Shown in pieces: positions 6,172 to 8,275 of a DNA stretch of 8,275 nt. The DNA comes from Roseimaritima sp. Its GTDB lineage: Bacteria; Planctomycetota; Planctomycetia; Pirellulales; Pirellulaceae. Each line of letters begins with the position of its first letter. Position 1 is the stretch's first letter. The translations under genes and the position numbers were made by a program. The notes beneath the pieces are model-generated. The model saw nothing but the letters and a program-made list of their open reading frames with translations. It was not told the DNA's origin and searched no databases. The stretch spans positions 1 to 8,275 of the forward strand of contig SLFV01000001.1 in the NCBI GenBank assembly GCA_007124075.1, given 5' to 3'.

Positions 6172-8275
6172 ATGCTTGAGACAGTGCCTGCATCAGAAAC
6201 TATGACTCAAATTCCTTCTGCCACCGCGATCCGGCTGCGCGGAGTCCGCGTTCATAATCTGAAAAGCATTGACCTGGACCTGCAGCGTGGTCAATTGATT
6301 GTGTTTTGTGGTGTCTCGGGCAGCGGCAAAAGCAGCCTTGCGCTCGACACGTTGTACGCTGAAGGGCAGCGTCGATATATCGAAAGTTTTTCGGCCTACA
6401 CACGGCAATTCCTGCAGCGACTGGACAAACCCGACTGCGAAATGATCAGAGGAATTCCCCCCGCGATCGCGGTGACACGTGCAGGGGGCAGTCGCGGCAA
6501 TCGCAGCACGGTAGCGACGGCAACCGAAATCGCCGATCACCTGCGTCTGCTATTCGCCAAAATTGCACGCCTGTTCTGCCATCGTTGTGGGCGGGAAGTC
6601 GAAATTCATGATCCGCAATCGATTGCAATGGCATTGCAGCAAGAGCAACCGTCCCGGCGAATGTTGCTGGTTTTTGAAGTCGTTTTGGGCCAACGCAGCG
6701 AGGCGGTTGAGACGCTGGAGGTTTTGCAGCAACAAGGTTTTGTCAGATTGATTGTTGGTGACCAGACGTTTCGTCTGTCTGACAACGATCGTTCCGCACT
6801 GGCCAAAGCGTTGCCGCCCGAGGGAGCGACCGCCATGGTGGTTGTGGACCGCGTTCGCACGAACGATCCGCTGGAAAGGCTGACCGAATCCTTGGAAGCC
6901 GCAATGACTGCGGGGCTGGGGAAGGTCGTCGCTCTGATCCAGGCCGAGCCCGCGGACAACGTGCAGACGGACGTCGTAACGATCGACCAAAGTCCGTGGC
7001 AATTGCGGCGTTTTTCGCGAACCTATCGCTGCGAATACTGTGCGTTGGAATTCCCACTCCCACAGCCGGGTTTATTCCATTTCAACAATCCACTGGGGGC
7101 GTGTCCAACCTGCGAAGGCTTTGGTGAACAGGTTGGGATTGACATGAATCTGGTCGTTCCCGATCCCGGCAAATCACTCCGCGAAGGAGCCATCGCACCT
7201 TGGAACACGCCATCCTATCGCCATGAATGGGACGAACTGGTCGCGTTGGCAGATGAATCCGCCATCCCGTTGGATGTCCCTTTTCAGGATCTACCCGCTG
7301 ATGCACTGGAAAAAGTGGAGAATGGGATTCCTGCACGCGCATTTGGCGGAGTTCGCGGTTTTTTTGACTGGCTGGAACGGCGTAAATACAAAATGTCGAC
7401 CCGCATCTTCTTGGCTCGATACCGCAGTTACACTAGATGCCAAGGGTGCGAAGGCAGGCGACTTCGCGACGAAGCCCTAGCCTTTCAGGTTGACGGTCAC
7501 AACATAGCGCAAATCTCAGCTATGTCCGTCGATCAAGCGAAAGCTTTTTTCGACGCACCGAATCTTTCGCAGCGTCAGCATGGCATTGCAGCGGAGATGC
7601 TGCGTCAAATTCGCACGCGGCTCGGGTTCCTGCAATCCGTCGGGTTGGGCTACCTGCAACTGGAGCGGCCACTGCGCACGTTGTCTGGGGGGGAAACGCA
7701 GCGAGTCGCGTTGACAGGTGCGTTGGGCAGCAGTCTGGTCAACATGTTGTACGTTCTGGATGAACCAACAGCGGGGTTGCATCCAGAGGACGTGCAGCGA
7801 TTGATCGATTCCATTTGGCAATTGCGGAGTCGTGGCAACACGGTGGTGATTGTGGAGCATCATCCGTTGATGATTCATCGAGCCGATCAGGTGGTGGAAA
7901 TTGGGCCCGAAGCGGGCAGTGCGGGGGGGGAAATCGTCTTTCAAGGCACCCCCGAACAACTCGTTCAATCGTCGCGTTCGATCACGGCGGACTTTCTGAC
8001 GGGAAGGCGTGGCGGAACCATGATCTCGCACCGGCGTCGCCAGCCCGCAGGCTGGGTGGAACTGCGTCAGGCGCGAGGCAACAACTTGCAGAACATTGAC
8101 GTGCGTTTTCCGCTGGGCGTGTTGTGCCTGGTAACCGGCGTTTCGGGAAGCGGAAAAAGCTCGCTGGTCCACGACACGCTGTACGGTGCCGCGGCACGTC
8201 GCAAGGGCCACTCCAAACCACCCGCCACGCTTGCTTACGACGACCTGTTGGGCATTGGGCAGGTGGATGATGTGC
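6172..8275 (+). CDS. uvrA: UvrA-family excinuclease ABC subunit A, 3' end missing
   Basis: UvrA is the dimeric ABC-type ATPase that detects DNA lesions and loads UvrB in nucleotide excision repair. The frame is open for 701 codons to the window edge; about 300 more residues would be expected. In order: Walker A GVSGSGKS (47-54), AEGQRRYIESFSAYTRQF (63-80), a UvrB-binding-like region with C136-x2-C139, a zinc module C287-x2-C290 and C311-x2-C314 (CPTCEG), C423-x2-C426, ABC signature LSGGE (504-508), Walker B VLDEP (528-532), His563, and the second Walker A GVSGSGKS (656-663). The first signature region is unusual (TGALGSSLVNM, then TAGLHPED where standard UvrA has an SIGLHQRD-like segment), as is TRAGGSRGNRSTVAT where EQK and NPRSTVGT are usual. 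It may therefore be a lineage-specific form or a second UvrA. The ATG at 6202 is an alternative start nearer the usual N-terminal length. Neither start has a clear ribosome binding site. Confidence 0.9.
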   Translation, partial: MLETVPASETMTQIPSATAIRLRGVRVHNLKSIDLDLQRGQLIVFCGVSGSGKSSLALDTLYAEGQRRYIESFSAYTRQFLQRLDKPDCEMIRGIPPAIAVTRAGGSRGNRSTVATATEIADHLRLLFAKIARLFCHRCGREVEIHDPQSIAMALQQEQPSRRMLLVFEVVLGQRSEAVETLEVLQQQGFVRLIVGDQTFRLSDNDRSALAKALPPEGATAMVVVDRVRTNDPLERLTESLEAAMTAGLGKVVALIQAEPADNVQTDVVTIDQSPWQLRRFSRTYRCEYCALEFPLPQPGLFHFNNPLGACPTCEGFGEQVGIDMNLVVPDPGKSLREGAIAPWNTPSYRHEWDELVALADESAIPLDVPFQDLPADALEKVENGIPARAFGGVRGFFDWLERRKYKMSTRIFLARYRSYTRCQGCEGRRLRDEALAFQVDGHNIAQISAMSVDQAKAFFDAPNLSQRQHGIAAEMLRQIRTRLGFLQSVGLGYLQLERPLRTLSGGETQRVALTGALGSSLVNMLYVLDEPTAGLHPEDVQRLIDSIWQLRSRGNTVVIVEHHPLMIHRADQVVEIGPEAGSAGGEIVFQGTPEQLVQSSRSITADFLTGRRGGTMISHRRRQPAGWVELRQARGNNLQNIDVRFPLGVLCLVTGVSGSGKSSLVHDTLYGAAARRKGHSKPPATLAYDDLLGIGQVDDV

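Noticed and set aside
7516..8211. Long minus-strand open frame of 231 codons
   Set aside because: It lies opposite the uvrA frame, which carries clear ABC motifs over the same stretch. Its translation is rich in Arg, Gln and His with no recognisable domain, as expected of an antisense shadow.

Overview
The window looks like ordinary chromosome from a planctomycete, most likely of the Pirellulaceae. That is an inference from three things: moderately high GC, weak or absent Shine-Dalgarno sites with alternative TTG and GTG starts, and the character of the proteins (a tandem pair of long metallophosphoesterases, a VanZ-like membrane protein with an extra C-terminal domain, a divergent UvrA). No phylogenetic marker was available to prove it. 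I saw no rRNA, tRNA, insertion sequence, CRISPR array, phage gene or toxin-antitoxin pair.

Layout. Positions 13-1830 hold two plus-strand genes: agmatine deiminase (putrescine synthesis from agmatine) and a class I SAM-dependent methyltransferase of unknown substrate. tsaB lies convergent to them on the minus strand (1891-2628); it encodes a subunit of the machinery that makes t6A37 in tRNA. A 147-base divergent intergenic region (2629-2775) separates tsaB from a plus-strand run reaching the right edge: two tandem paralogous metallophosphoesterases (TTG start at 2776, GTG start at 3542), a TIM-barrel sugar phosphate isomerase/epimerase-like protein (4393-5208), a VanZ-like membrane protein with a probable extracytoplasmic beta-rich domain (5205-6164), and a uvrA homologue that starts 7 bases later and is cut off by the window end (6172 to beyond 8275).

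How the genes relate. The metallophosphoesterases are 7 bases apart, the isomerase and VanZ genes overlap by 4 bases (ATGA), and uvrA follows the VanZ gene by 7 bases. Two tight transcription units are therefore likely, possibly one long one, since the 95 bases between the second phosphoesterase and the isomerase hold no recognisable terminator. Nothing ties the products into one known pathway. Polyamine synthesis, tRNA modification and nucleotide excision repair are separate housekeeping functions; the phosphoesterases, isomerase and VanZ fusion have known folds but unassigned substrates.

I found no clear sign of a new multi-gene system. The points most worth a second look are the VanZ fusion and its coupling to the isomerase, the unusual first ATPase half of the UvrA homologue, and the tandem phosphoesterase duplication.
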